Assembly: GCA_946902985.2 (NCBI GenBank)
Contig: OX336389.2
Location: 126,949,572-127,013,571, forward strand
Reading direction: 5' to 3'
DNA length: 64,000 bases
From: Meconema thalassinum
Taxonomy: Eukaryota; Arthropoda; Insecta; Orthoptera; Tettigoniidae
Made by a program: the position numbers and the translations under genes
The notes under the pieces: model-generated
What the model was told of the DNA's origin: nothing
Seen by the model: only the letters and a program-made list of their open reading frames with translations
Database searches by the model: none
Shown here: one piece after another, positions 13,643 through 25,508 of the stretch
How the letters are laid out: every line of letters starts with the position of its first letter
Numbering within the stretch: the stretch's first letter is position 1

Positions 13643-14237
13643 GGGGCCATCCACATATTACGTAATCAATATTTGGTCAATTTTTGACCCCCCCCCCCCT
13701 CCCCTTTATTACATGAAGCCAATGCAATACCTAATATTTCTGATTTCGTCACGATGTATTCGTATAAATAAATGAAACAATAAACGCAAGGTCCTTAGGT
13801 GGCAAAAATAAAAGCGCAAGAAATGTACAAACAATTGACGAATGTCTTACTAAATTTTTCATCAAAAATATTTTTGAACCTCTTTATGATCTGAATCGAA
13901 CTATTCTTTGTACAAGTGGGCCGATAAACTAGACGTTAGTTCCCTTAAATCGAAAATTATCATCATCATCATCTTAGTACAAGGTAAGGCTTATGCTAAT
14001 ATCATACGTGAAACAAAATCGACCCCTACAACCCGCCACGTGGTGGCTTCGCTCGCGCCTTCTGTCAGCGCGGCTGGAAGCCGCTTAGAGCCTAAAATGA
14101 GTGTATCTTAGTTATTTTTTCAGTGATTACGTAATCATATCGTTTACCCTCCCCTCTCCGCACGTCATAAACGTAATCATAAGCTTTAACCCCCCACCCT
14201 TCCTCTCTTTGTGATGACGTAATATGTAGACGGCCCC
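13643..14237. mobile_element. MITE flanked by TTA, PIF/Harbinger-like
   Basis: The left end ggggccatccacatattacg (13643) is inverted at the right end, where the complement reads ggggccgtctacatattacg (ending 14237). Both sides are flanked by TTA (13640-13642 and 14238-14240). A 3-bp TWA duplication and a GGG start are typical of PIF/Harbinger elements, so that assignment is an inference. The interior holds a run of 12 C near 13689 and a cat-repeat near 13962; there is no transposase. Confidence 0.65.
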
Positions 14238-14240
14238 TTA

Positions 14241-14815
14241 GGCTGTGTCAAAGGGATCTATTGGCTTCCCCATCGCTTGGGTCACGTTGCATGCAACTGG
14301 TACTTACATTGAAGGTATGTAAAATTTACAACCAATGAAGTACAATATGTATTGAGAAAATATTCATAGTTGTCACTACCTAAAAACCAACCCATGTACA
14401 ATGGTAGCGAGGGGGAACATACAGCTTTAGGAGCCAAAAAAATAACGATTTTAAAATTCTAAAATTATAACTCTGCCTATAACAAAGCTTGCACAACAAT
14501 TGCAAAGTTTCAAATTCTCAAAATTCAAATCGTAACTATTTTTTATTCATTTTTCAAACGTTGGGCCAGGATTTATAATGATCTTCACAATTTCCCTGAT
14601 GTTTCCCATAATATTTATAGGAATGTTTGGACTTTTCGTTTCTTAAAATGGATGTTAAATCTACTGCTACAAAAGGAATCTCACTCAATCTTCTGCGTAT
14701 TTCATTAATCTTTTTATGAAACGATAAAACTATTTGCTCAAAATAGGAATGAAAATATTACAATTAATTAATAAATAATATGGAAATGAGGGAGAATCAT
14801 TTTGTAGCGGAAGGT
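14241..14815. other. Unassigned spacer
   Basis: AT-rich sequence between two MITEs. Nothing recognisable was found on either strand. Confidence 0.3.
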
Positions 14816-14819
14816 TTAA

Positions 14820-15338
14820 CCCTTTATAGGGAAGAATAGTACAGTAGTAAATATATTTTATTTGTATTTGTTTACAATTAATTATTTTAGCCTAATTATA
14901 ATACTTTTTTCTTTAACATTTTAATGCTCATAATTACTTTCATAATTTTACACATAAGATGTTAAAATTATTAGAAATTTCATTTTTATAAGCTTATTTA
15001 TTCTCAAAATTTAGAGGCATATTAAACAATTAAAAATAATGAACAATTAAAATTAAAAAGTAAAGGAAACTAGGATAATAAAATTAAAGTTAAAAATGGA
15101 TCATTCATATTACCATTGTTTAATGTTTTACATTTTTATATTGATTGTTTTTATTAAATCATTTATCTAGCACCCTAGGTCAAGGAGATAGACTAATCAT
15201 ATTTGGTTTACAGAAACACTATCACTTCCACAAGAATTAGTTGAAATATGAGTGAATGATTCAACCATCTGCATCTTTGACAATATACATTGTCCTTTTG
15301 GTAGGTGGTTAATATACTGACCACTAACCTATAAAGGG
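14820..15338. mobile_element. piggyBac-like MITE with TTAA flanks
   Basis: TTAA occurs immediately outside both ends (14816-14819 and 15339-15342). The ends are inverted: ccctttataggg at the left and, as complement, ccctttataggt at the right. TTAA duplication with a CCC-starting inverted repeat is the signature of piggyBac elements. The 519-bp interior is AT-rich and has no transposase, so the element is non-autonomous. Confidence 0.65.
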
Positions 15339-15342
15339 TTAA

Positions 15343-16530
15343 CACCCAGTTAAAAAAAAGAAAAGTCCAAACATTCCAATAAACATGTGAGATTTGAGGG
15401 AAACGGTGAAGATCAGCGCAAAAGTAATTTTGAACAAGAAGTTCCGTGAAGAACTATACAGCCTACTTTTCATGCCAATGATTATTCTACAGTATATGAA
15501 TCTATCTAGAATAATGACGAAATTAAGTTGGTAATATCGAAATATCTAATAAGTTCAAAATATACCTGGTATAATGTAGCCTAATAGAGCACTACAGTTG
15601 GCAGCCCTGGTGACTGATATATTCTTAGTTCCATCTTTTAAGGTACAGAATACAACATTTGGTTGAAGTCCAATGGACGTTACATGCAGTTAGACACTGG
15701 ATCTATCAGCACGCGTAAAAGCATGTTGCCAAAAATACGATGCGTGTGCTGGTCAGAAATAATCAGAAATATTATGATATCTTGTTGTGCCAATTTTGGA
15801 TGAAATCCATTTGTTAGTATAAAAGTTACATGTATTTTAAAATTGGACATATCAGCAGGCATAGAATCAAGTTGGCAGCACTGCCTTGTATTAATTACTC
15901 AAAATTAATCTAGAATATCAGGTGCTATACGTGTGCAAAGTATAGAGCTGATGGCTTGCATACTTCCTGATATATTGATATTAGGGTAAAAAATATATAG
16001 ACAGCATTTATTAACAGTTGGCAGCCCTGATTGCTCTTAACAATACTTATAGTCATATATGTTATGGTACACATAGCACATACGAAATTTGGTCGAAATC
16101 CAACTGATGGTATAGAAGTTACATGTACCTAAAAATTGGTATTATCGGCAGGCTTATAATCATGTTGGTAGAACTGACGTATATAAGTTACTCCAAATTA
16201 AACTGAAATAGTATTATCTACAAGTGTGCCAATTTTGGAATAGCTCCCATGCATACCTTGCAAGATATCCAACATGGAGCTCAAATTTCTAGTGCGTTTT
16301 TTCAGCAGTTGGTAGCACTAACATCATTTTCAAATATGGGCTGAGATATTCCGGTGCACATCTTTACTCATACTAAATTTGGTTTTGATTGCTGCAGCCG
16401 TTTAGGAGTTGATAGGGGGGAGGGGGCACACACACAGCCAGACAGACAGACAGACACACATTTTCCCGGATCGATCTCATAAGTCTACTTTTTCCTCATT
16501 TTTGCAAAATGTGAAAAGTAGGCTAAAAAT
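15343..16530 (+). mobile_element. Hairpin-ended non-autonomous repeat, copy A
   Basis: The right end is a hairpin, agtctactttt...gaaaagtaggct (16482-16524), preceded by a (ca)n/(gaca)n microsatellite and 'ctcataa'. Inside, degenerate blocks starting 'gttggcagccctg' recur near 15597 and 16017, with weaker copies near 15870 and 16300. The same end architecture (microsatellite, ctcataa, hairpin of the agcctatttt type) closes the copies at 18.38 kb and, inverted, at 29.15 kb. The left limit is uncertain. A Helentron-like (HINE) origin is possible because such elements end in a hairpin, but this is inference. Confidence 0.5.
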
Positions 16531-16914
16531 GGGTAAAATCTGTTACGATTTGAATTTTGAACAATTAAAACTTAGATTCTAATAACAAGATGTGTGTTAC
16601 CTTGGAAATGTTTCTTATTGTTGCACAACATTTATGACAGGCAGAGTTCTAATATTAAAAGCGTTATTGTATTGGCCCCTTAAGCTGTATGTGCCCCCCC
16701 CCCCCCTTAACACAGCGCTAACACATGCTCTTCCTCACAAGAACCAATGCAAGAGTTCACAGATTTATCATGCAGGTGGTGCATATGTTGCGTCAGACTT
16801 TCGCAATATTTGTGCGCAGGGCCAAACGTGGAAGTGCGTATTGTGGTCCGGTTTCGCGAGTCAAGTGCACCTAATTACGAAACCCCTGTGGCATAGTCGT
16901 GATCGTTAAATAGT
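16531..16914. other. Unassigned spacer with poly-C tract
   Basis: The only notable item is a run of about 14 C near 16694. A short open frame (16592-16909) crosses it and is not credible as a gene. Confidence 0.3.
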
Positions 16915-17215
16915 GCACCACGGCCGGGAGGACAGCTGCAGCAAATCGGAATATCGCAAGTTCGAATCCCGGCACTGACAGTGGCTGTCCAGAGTGTGGT
17001 TTTTCCCCGGGTTTATTCACACTTCCTCCAGGCAAATGCCGGGATAGTACCTATTTTCTAGTCCAGGGGCACCTACGCCATCCCTAATACAGCTACACAC
17101 ACTACAACAGTCATCTCAGAAACACAGGTCATCAGACACGTTCAGCACACACTCAACTACATGGGACTGATGACCGAGATATCCCAAGCCTCTCACATGA
17201 GTTAACAACAATAAC
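16915..17215 (+). mobile_element. tRNA-derived SINE
   Basis: A box B (gttcgaatccc) lies near 16961. It is followed by a central module (tggtttttccccgggttt, then caggcaaatgccgggatagt) and a tail with ctacatgggactgatgacc, cacatgagttaacaacaat. It shares the module and tail type with the partial copy at 43.8 kb and the reverse copy at 44.1 kb. Confidence 0.8.
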
Positions 17216-17399
17216 ATTAAGGAAACTTCATCGGCAACTTGTTGAGGCGTATGGTGCAAATTTCATGCCAAGAAAACTGGTTTGGCATTGGCGCATTAAG
17301 TTCCACAGCGGCAGGATGGATGTGCAACACGCAGTTGCGTGAAGAAGTAAATAGTCTATTTTCATATATCCTATTGGTCTTACTTACAACCCGAGACAT

Positions 17400-18384
17400 G
17401 AAAATGAGATTTAAAAAAATTGCAAAGCCGCTATTTTTATGTTCTCATAAAATTCCAGTAAGTTAGACGTCAGTATATTAAGGCTTGTATAAAGATATAC
17501 CGTACCAAGTTTCACAGCGTACGGATGAAAAGTCGCGAGAAAAATCCATTTGAATATTAAAATTTTGCGTCGCCGCCATGTTGGTTTTGTGCTCACCAAG
17601 TTAATGAATGATCCATAGGTGAACTTATGTTAATAGCCTCTATCATCATACAAAGTTTCAGTTTGATTGATGTAATAGATTCGTAGATATTGAGAACCAT
17701 CTAAATATTTCGGATGGTCTCCATGTTGGATTTTTATATGTGTAGGCCGTAGAGTTGTGCACCAATGGATGGAGATTGTTGCGTATGTTCATTATTCAAA
17801 CGTTCACTTCGATCGCATGATTAGAACACAAGAAATATCAACTTAATTTTGAAATTTTGCACAGCCGCCATCTTGAAGTCATCATAACAATTGAGTTTAA
17901 TAGGAAGTCAGGGCATTACAATATTGATAAACATTTGCTGTACCAAGTTTCACTGCGCTCGGATAATTAAATTGCGAGAAAAGTTTATTTAAATATTTCA
18001 ACTTCGCTTGGCCACCATGTTCGTTTTGTACTCGACAGGTTTATGAAAGTCACATAGATGAACTTCTAGTAGTACCCTCTTTCACCGTACAAAATGTCAT
18101 GGTGATATCTGTTACTGTTGTGGAGATATAGAATGCCAGTGAAATACTATTTCGCGCGGCCGCGATGTTAGACTGGTGAAAGGTATTAAAATTTGAAAGG
18201 CACGGTCGAGATTGAACAAGGTAGTAGTATGAACTTACCGAGTTTCATTGAAATCGCTTCGGCAGTTTAGATTTCATTAGGGGGACACACATACGCACAC
18301 ACACACACACACACACACACACCCATACACGGACAAAAGGTGACCTCATAAAGCCTATTGTTTTCGTAAATGAAAATAGGCTAA
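17400..18384 (+). mobile_element. Hairpin-ended non-autonomous repeat, copy B
   Basis: The copy contains several degenerate blocks of the form 'gccgccatgttgg' alternating with 'accaagtttca', then a (ac)n microsatellite (18296-18322), ggacaaaaggtgacctcata and the terminal hairpin agcctatt...aataggct at 18352-18382. It matches the inverted copy at 29.15-30.2 kb in block order. The left limit is approximate. No coding capacity was found. Confidence 0.7.
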
Positions 18385-18416
18385 ACACTCAATGCACTAA
18401 TACCAAACATTTGTAG

Positions 18417-18776
18417 TGGCTAGCGTTATTGGCTGACATCCCTGAGTCACGGGGTTCGTTTCCCACTCAACCAAGAAATTAAATTCTGTTCTGAAGGTTG
18501 GAACGGAGTACACTTATCCTCATTCAGCAAAACGGAGGAAAAGTGGGTTCAATTCCCACCTCATCCATCCTAGAAGTGGTTTTCCATGGTTTCTCACTTC
18601 TACTCCCGGCATATTCAGGGATGGCACCATCCTAGGGTCATGGCCCCCGCCTTCCCAGTCAATTAAAAATACACACACTACTACAGCCACCATTTTAATA
18701 CAGTTTATCAGATAAATTCTATGCACACCCAAGTACATGGAACTGATGACTACAATGCCTCAGCCCCTAAATGAAA
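18417..18776 (+). mobile_element. tRNA-derived SINE
   Basis: The head includes gtagtggctagcg and a degenerate box B (ggggttcgtttccc). A second conserved block, gtgggttcaattcccacct, precedes the central module (gtggttttccatggtttctc). The tail is cacccaagtacatggaactg, then 'cccctaaatgaaac'. It is the same subfamily as the hAT-split copy at 21 kb. Confidence 0.85.
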
Positions 18777-18819
18777 CACTCTGTACGTGGCTTTAAATCC
18801 TGTGATCATAAGCCATTTA

Positions 18820-19571
18820 AAAAGCAATACCCACAGGTATTTAATAAATCTAATACATCTTAGTCAATACAACTTTTTAAAATTAATATTTATTAATTAA
18901 ATGCCAGTTTCGGCCGCACTACGGCCTTCTTCAGTTTTTCAAAGAAGAAAAGAAAATAACGAATGGAATACTACGGTACTGTATGAGTAAAGCTTTTGAA
19001 ACAGAATTTAAACTTGGTCTCTCCTATTATTATTTTTGTATAAAAAACTTATTTTAAAAACTGATCTGTCACAAATGTGGGCTTTAATTTGATAATATAA
19101 AATAATTTTGTGAAAAATGATATAAATCCCCCCCCCCCCCCCCAAAAAAAATGTTGTGTTTGTATTGCCATAAATATACTAAAAATTGTTCTTTAAAAAT
19201 CTTGATATGGTCTTTCTATGAAATAAAGAAAAAACACTTTGCAAAGTGGAGCATAGGTTGGAATGTTTATTGTAATTATTCTCTGCTCCAATGGAAATTT
19301 TGAGGCGATATGGAAAATGTTGATGATCCTTGACTAATAAATGTTGTGTTGAAATCTACGGTTGATTTTGACATATGTTATTGTATGCGTTGGTTTTCAT
19401 TACTAGACTAGTGTTCATGGAAAATAATGCATGACGTTCTTATTTAGTTCAGATGTTGCTAAGATATCGATAAAAATAAGCCAGGAGTGATATTTCGTAA
19501 TAAATATTAATTTTAAAAGTTTATTGACTAAGTTGTATTATATTTATTATATATCTGTGGGTATTTCTTTT
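18820..19571. mobile_element. TA-flanked MITE with about 75-bp inverted ends
   Basis: The left arm aaaagcaatacccacag matches the complement of the right arm, aaaagaaatacccacag, and the similarity continues for about 75 bp through 'taataaat...aatac...cttagtcaata'. TA borders both ends (18818-18819 and 19572-19573), as expected for Tc1/mariner-type insertions. The interior has ggccgcactacggcc and a run of about 17 C near 19127, and lacks a transposase. Confidence 0.75.
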
Positions 19572-19729
19572 TAGATTGAATGTCAATAAGGAAATATACA
19601 ATATGAATAAGTTCATATCATTACGTATCATTAGCCATAGTCTTCATTTCTGCTGCTTTAATTAAATGGGAAATGTCAAGAGTTTTGGAAGTGCTTAATA
19701 CCATAATCATATATTTATGATGATGATAA

Positions 19730-20460
19730 TTATTGTTTTAAGGGGCCTAACATCTGGGTTATCAGCCGCTAATGGTTTGGGTGTTAGTGAAAATGTAAAT
19801 GAATTGAAACTAAACCTAAAACTAACTAAAAATTTCATACTAGAAGATATGGAAGACAAAAATGAGAATCAGGGAAACAAAAGAAATGCCCTTAATGAGA
19901 ATTAAGAGACTTGGAAGAAAGGAGATCCAATAACGGTAGAGAGGAAAGCGAAAGTGGGGAGGGACCACCCCAAAGGCAATGGAAGGAGACAAACCGGACC
20001 CAGCTCAGGAATCCCTCGGGGTCGCCAACTCCCGAACTCTCCAGACGTGAGCCCTTGTGGGTGTAGCACAATCCAGGGTGCACCATAAGCGGTGGGGCTA
20101 TACACACCCTGCCTCCTTTAGGGCCTTGTGCAGAAAGCAGGAGATAACATGAAAAGAAAGAGAAGGCTGATCCCTAGAAGAATGAGGCATCAGGAAAGAT
20201 GAGCAAGGGCCATTTAAGGTGTGAAAGTGAAAGACTCCCTAGACCTCGGATACCCTAATACCGTCGGTGTCGGAAAAGAAAAAGAGTTGTCCAAGGGAGG
20301 TCGAGAGGAAAGAGAAGAGAGAGGAGCCTGGCACAAGTAAGTGGAAGCAATGCCGTACTCAGCTGGGGTCCCGTGGTCGCCAACCCACGTCTCATGAGTT
20401 GTGAGCCCCTGGGGGGATATATTTATGAGATGTGTTCTATGTTGAGTGGATTCATTGCAT
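19730..20460 (-). repeat. Dispersed repeat, copy 1 (inverted partner at 33.1 kb)
   Basis: The complement of this segment resembles 33118-33915: shared strings include gttcgggagttggcgacccc, gggattcctg, and 'agccccaccg'. Its left part includes ttgttttaaggggcctaaca, a phrase also seen as a SINE-like tail at 25.9 kb. Serine/proline-rich open frames on the minus strand arise from the C/T-rich bias and are not convincing genes. The family is not one I can name. Confidence 0.6.
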
Positions 20461-20977
20461 AAGAAATTCCAGTGCGGGGAAAATAGTGACAAGTTTAGAC
20501 ATACCTTACAAAGAATAAAGTCCATTTGTTTCCTATGGTGCTTACTAACGCTTTCATAAGCCGACCTACGTCAAAGCTATCTCTTATTTCAAAACCTTAA
20601 GCCGGCGTGAAGCACACAGCACGTCTTGAATTCCAATGTGGTGGCCCCAGCCATTACTCATAGCATTGCCCGTCTAAATGAAGTCTACTTCAACTCGCCG
20701 TGTGTCTCGTGAACTACTCAACATTTAAATTCACAACACCCTTCTTTCTTTTGGGGGCATGCCTTCTAATTATAATCATTTCCATGTTCGCACGGGGCCT
20801 CTGTGATGTAATGTTGGCGATGTGCATTATTATCCAAGTCATCACTGCCATACGTTCCTCATGAACAACTTCGCTCGCACAATCTCCTTAAAATGCCGTA
20901 TAGATGTTAGTTGTTGTTGCTTTAAAGAGGGCTATCTTGAGCCATTTGTCCCGTGTACGTACGTGTACATTGTTATT

Positions 20978-22046
20978 ATTTGGGCCACTTCTTGGTGTAG
21001 TGACTAGTGTTCTTGTCTGTCGCCCCAGAGGCCCGGGTTCGATTTAGGGCTGATACTTTTAATAGATTAATTTCAGTTCTCGAATAATCGATTAATCGAA
21101 GCATAACAATCGATTAATTGCTACAAATATCGATTAATCGATTGTACGTTTAATCGATTGGTCATTTTATCGATTGATCGGTAGGTCGAATAAATGATTT
21201 ATTGTTTTGTCGATTAATCGAAGAACTTCACTCCTTTCACTATGCTCTCAATTTAATTAATTAAAACATATTGTATCATAGAAATGTTCCTGTCCTAAAT
21301 TGTAAACATTGAACAAGAATTCAAATTCTTTGCTAAAAATTCTATGTTTTCTTTTTTTCAAACCCTTTCCAATTTGATTGATGTTTGTGCTTCCACTGTC
21401 ACCGACTCTTATTTTGGTTTTTGTTAACATCAACAAGGAAGAGCATTTCGCATACTTAGGCAAAAAGTAACTATTATACATTTCTATGCATCATTCCGAA
21501 AATAAGCAAAACTCAACGTAAAAGATGACCTTTCTTTTAAACTTCTTTTCTTACCTCGAGTCCATTAATCAATTAATTGATTAATCGATTAGTTGATTAA
21601 TCGATAGAACGGTCAGTTGATTAATCGTATTCAATTAATTTTAAATTATTTGATCAATCGATTATTAATCGATAAACCGAACATTGCTTATTTCCAGCTC
21701 TAGTTCGATTTCCAACTCTGCCAAGAAATTTAATTCTGGCTGGAACGGGGTCCATTCAGCTTCGTGAGACAAAACTGAGAAGAGGTGGGCTCGATTCCTA
21801 CCTCATCCATTCTGGAAATGGTTTTCCGTGGTTATCTCCACTTCTATCTCTGTCGGATGCCGGGATGGTTCTTAACTTAAAGCTACGGCTGCTTCCTTTC
21901 CAATCCTCATCTGAATTACAAATACACACACTAATACGGCCATTGCAATAGCACAGGTTTTCAGATAAAATTCCACACTCACACAAGTACACGGGGATAA
22001 ATGACCACGACGTCTAGGCCCTTCAAATGAAGTAATAACAAACAAG
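20978..22046 (+). mobile_element. tRNA-derived SINE interrupted by a hAT MITE
   Basis: The SINE is flanked by cattgttatt at 20968-20977 and 22047-22056. Its head includes ggcccgggttcgatt (box B), and after the insertion the body resumes with ccaactctgccaagaaattt and gtgggctcgattcctacctc. The central module is tggttttccgtggtta and the tail ends 'cccttcaaatgaagtaataacaa'. Removing the 658-bp insertion and its duplicated 8 bp leaves a SINE of about 400 bp. Confidence 0.88.
21045..21702. mobile_element. hAT-type MITE inserted in a SINE
   Basis: The target-site duplication gttcgatt occurs at 21037-21044 and 21703-21710; 8 bp is the hAT length. The ends are inverted, tagggctgata at the left and tagagctggaa as complement of the right, which fits the hAT TAGRG start. 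The subterminal regions are packed with cgattaatcg-type motifs on both sides (21080-21240 and 21560-21680), as in hAT elements whose transposase binds repeated subterminal sites. No transposase is present. Confidence 0.9.
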
Positions 22047-22176
22047 CATTGTTATTGAAATTGTTTTGGTCTTCGGTTAGGATATGTGTCCTGGGTCTTG
22101 TAATAAGGCACCATGAAGGCTTTTGCCTGGAAGAAGTGTGGAAATACTGGGGATAAACCACAATCAAGATGACCAA

Positions 22177-24456
22177 CGAACCTCTAATCTCCGAACATAC
22201 TGATGCTACACATAGCGGTCTTGGAGAGTGATCTCAGATGTTGACTACATACGATACATTTTAAGCACATACCAGGAGAAGCATTTGATGGGGACCATAG
22301 AGCTGTGGTGGCAAAATTTAGATGGGGAAAATTGGAAAACCTAAAGGAGATCAGAGAAAGTAAAATAAAAGTATGGAAATTGAAAGACAAAACTGTACAG
22401 GAAGATTTTCAGGAGAGATTGAAGCAACAAATCCCAGTTACTGAAGTGGAAAACATAGAACAGGAATGGTCCCACTTTAAAAAGGCATTTGTTGGTGCAG
22501 CAGAGAGTACTTGTGGTAGGACATCAACAAGAGTGAAAGAGAAGGAGACACCGTGGTGGAATGAGGAAGTGAGGAAAGCAGTGAAAGAAAAGAAGTCTGC
22601 ATGGAAAGAATGGAACCGAGATCAAACAGAAGAAAGCAAAAGGAAGTATCACGACAGCAAACGGAGGTGTAAGAAAGTGGTAGGAGAAGAAAAGAAGAAA
22701 AGTTGGGAAGAATTTACACGAAGAATGGAAACAGATGTAAGTGGCAGTAAAAGGATGCTGTATGGGCTTCTAAGAAGTAAGAGGAAAGAAAGAGTTACTA
22801 CAAAGCTAGTGAAAAAGGAAGATGGAGAGATAAAGGGACGATGGAAGGAGTATTTCGATAAGCTATTGAATGTGAGCAATTGTACTGGTGAGATGGAAGT
22901 GACACAACCTGACGACTCTATAACAGAAGATGATATAACAATGCTGGAGGTGGAATTAGCAGTACAGAAAATGAAGATGGGAAAAGCCACAGGGGTGGAT
23001 GAAATCAGTGTAGAAAAGATAAAGGCTGCTGGACCTGTTGGTATGCAATGGTTGTATCGACTGCTCAAGTGTGTGTGGAAACGGAAATGTGTACCAGAAG
23101 ACTGGGAGAAAGGGCTAATAATACCAGTGTTTAAGAAGGGGGACAAGAAGGTGTGTGAAAACTATAGAGGGATCACCCTCATATCACAGATAGTAAAAAT
23201 ACTGGAAAGGATATTAGAAAGAAGAATGAGAATAAAGGTGGAAGGAGAGTTGCAAGAGTAACAGTACGGCTTCAGGAGTGGAAGATCCACAGTGGACCCA
23301 ATATTTAGCTTGAGGCAGGTGATGGAAAAGAACTGGGAATATGGAGAGGATTTGATCATGACTTTCATAGATCTATAAAAGGCATATGATAGTGTCCCCA
23401 GAGAGAAGGTATGGGAAACCATGGTTAAGAAGAGACTGGGAAGAGAAATGCTGGAAATGGTGCAAGCAATGTACAACAACTGTGTTAGCAGGGTACTGAC
23501 CCCAGTTGGAAAGACAGATTGGTTTACGAACAAGACTGGACTAAGACAGGGGAGTGTGCTGTCACCTCTCTTGTTCATAATGGTGATGGATGAAATTGTA
23601 AAGGAAACAAAGGAAGCATATGGACATAAAGAAATGAAGTTACTGTTATTTGCAAATGATATTGTGGTCTGGGGAAAGAACACCGAAGAAGTGCAAAAAC
23701 AACTAGATGCACTGAACGAAAATATTCAGAAGTACGGACTGAAAATCAGTATAGAGAAAAGCAAGACCATGGTGATGACAAGAAGGGAAAGACAAGGAAA
23801 GGGCACTGTGCAAATTGGAAGTCAGAGTTTGGAATTTGTGGACACGTTCAAATACCTAGGAAGTGAATTGATGCAAACTGGTAGGTTGGACAAGGAGATT
23901 GGCAGGAGGGTACAGCAGAGCAATGCATTCTATCAAAGTGTAAGAAAACTTGTTTGGGATAAGGAAGTACCAAGGAAAAGCAAGGAGGTAATGTATAAAG
24001 TGTACTATGTTCCCATATTAACTTATGCAGCTGAGACTTGGACCCTGACAAGCAGGCAAGAGAGTAGAATCCAAGCCAGTGAAATGAAATTCCTAAGAAG
24101 TATGATAGGAAAGACAGAGTGAGGAATGAAGATGTTAGGAAGGAAGTTCGGATGGGAAAACTAAATGAGAGAATTGAGAAGAATAAACTAAGGTGGTTTG
24201 GACATGTAAAGAGGATGGAGGAAAATAGAATACCAAGACAGATGCTGGAGGCGAAGTGCAAGGGTAAGAGAGCAAGAGGAAGACCTAGAACATGGTGGAT
24301 TGATTCAGTGAAGAACAGCGTAAGAAAAAGAATTCTGGACTGGGACAAGATCGTGGAAGAAGAATGGTGGAAGGAAAGAGGAAAGTGCAGAAGTGCCATA
24401 AATACCCCGACCCGGCAGGAGCTGGATAAGGGGAAATGATGATGATGATGATGACC
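22177..24456 (+). mobile_element. 5'-truncated non-LTR retrotransposon, RTE-like
   Basis: The element encodes the end of an endonuclease, a full-length but decayed reverse transcriptase and the usual C-terminal tail. It ends in a (gat)n repeat at 24438-24452, a tail style known for RTE elements. A weak duplication, gatgaccaa, sits at 22168-22176 and 24450-24458, but part of it overlaps the repeat tail. If real, it sets the left limit at 22177. Confidence 0.8.
22231..24439 (+). pseudogene. Decayed endonuclease/reverse transcriptase of an RTE-like LINE
   Basis: The N-terminal remnant reads ISDVDYIRYIL near 22231, then GDHRAVVAKFRW one frame over, so a frameshift lies near 22260. The reverse transcriptase runs in frame from 22305: GLIIPVFKKGDKK and NYRGITL, then a stop before QYGFRSGRS (23259-23261), a second stop in the catalytic block (FIDL-stop-KAYDSVP near 23378), GLRQGSVLSPLLF (motif B), and LLLFANDIVVW, where the usual FADD has its first Asp replaced by Asn. 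A further frameshift near 24113 separates the C-terminal tail (LRWFGHVKRMEENRIP, RARGRPRTWW; 24119-24439). With two nonsense codons, two frameshifts and a lost catalytic residue, the copy is dead. Confidence 0.88.
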
Positions 24457-24926
24457 AAGTAGAAATGTGAACTAGTCTGATAGTGACACGTTATTGGTTC
24501 CCTTCCGTCGTCTATCTCAAAATGTTTACTAATAAAGTTGAATCACGAATCAATCAAAATGTTAATTGAATTATATCAACCAACATAAATGTGAGAACAG
24601 AAAAGGTACCCTCAGGAAATTATGCCTGTGACATCTGTAGAAGAGGAGAGTGACTGGAAGGCGTAGGCTACGCAGAGGTGTGTCATTTTGTATTGCAATA
24701 GGTGTAGACCTAATTTAATATTCTGCGACTATGCATAGGCCTACAAATGACCTCTATTTTACTTCCTTTGATTTCTACGAGTAGCTTGAAGTAATAGGCC
24801 TATCTGTATGATTTTGTTTTTGGCCTCGATTGATTTCCTAAAAGCGGCATAGATTTTTATTTCACGGACATTCTTTGTGGACCACCTCTTCGTTCAATGG
24901 CTAGCGTTCTTAGCCCCCGAGGTCCG
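24457..24926. other. Unassigned spacer
   Basis: Nothing identifiable was found. The last 40 bp (ttcaatggctagcgttctta, then cccgaggtccggaggtt) look like a degenerate SINE head running into the microsatellite. Confidence 0.3.
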
Positions 24927-24927
24927 G

Positions 24928-24933
24928 AGGTTA

Positions 24934-24996
<63 letters not shown>

Positions 24997-25493
24997 ATTA
25001 AACAAGTTAAACTAATTAGACAAATCAAACAAATTAAACAAATCAAATAAATTAACAGATTGAACAAATCAAACAATTTAGACAAATTCAATAAATCAAA
25101 CAAATCATACAAATCAAATAAATTAAACAAATCAAACAAAATAAATAAATTAAACAAATTAAGCAATTCAATCAAATTAAAAGTTTAACAAATTAAACAA
25201 TTAAACATATAAAACAAATGAAACGAATTAAACAAATTCAACAAATTAACCAAATTCAACAAGTTAAACTAATCAAGCAATTCAAACAAAATGAACAAAT
25301 TTAACAAATTAAACAAATCAAATAAATTAAACAAATTAAATAAATTAAATAAATTAAACAAATTAAACAAAAGACAAATTGAACACATCAAATAAATTAA
25401 ACAAATTAAACAAATCAATCAAATTAAACAAGTTAACAACTTAAACAAGTCAAACAAATTAAACGAGTAAACAAAATAAATAAATTAAACAAA
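24928..25493. repeat. (aaat)n microsatellite decaying into an AT-rich array
   Basis: A pure (ataa)n tract at 24928-24998 is followed by about 500 bp of imperfect aaattaaacaaatc-like units. The array continues after the SINE at 25856-25880 and 25940-25990. The Leu/Phe-rich minus-strand frame here is a by-product. Confidence 0.95.
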
Positions 25494-25508
25494 TCAAATA
25501 CATTAAAC

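Noticed and set aside
22649..23683. Long minus-strand frames of 165 and 173 residues
   Set aside because: They are antisense to the LINE reverse transcriptase, which explains the openness.
24894..25175. Leu/Phe-rich minus-strand frame that looks like membrane segments
   Set aside because: It is the translation of an (aaat)n-type microsatellite.
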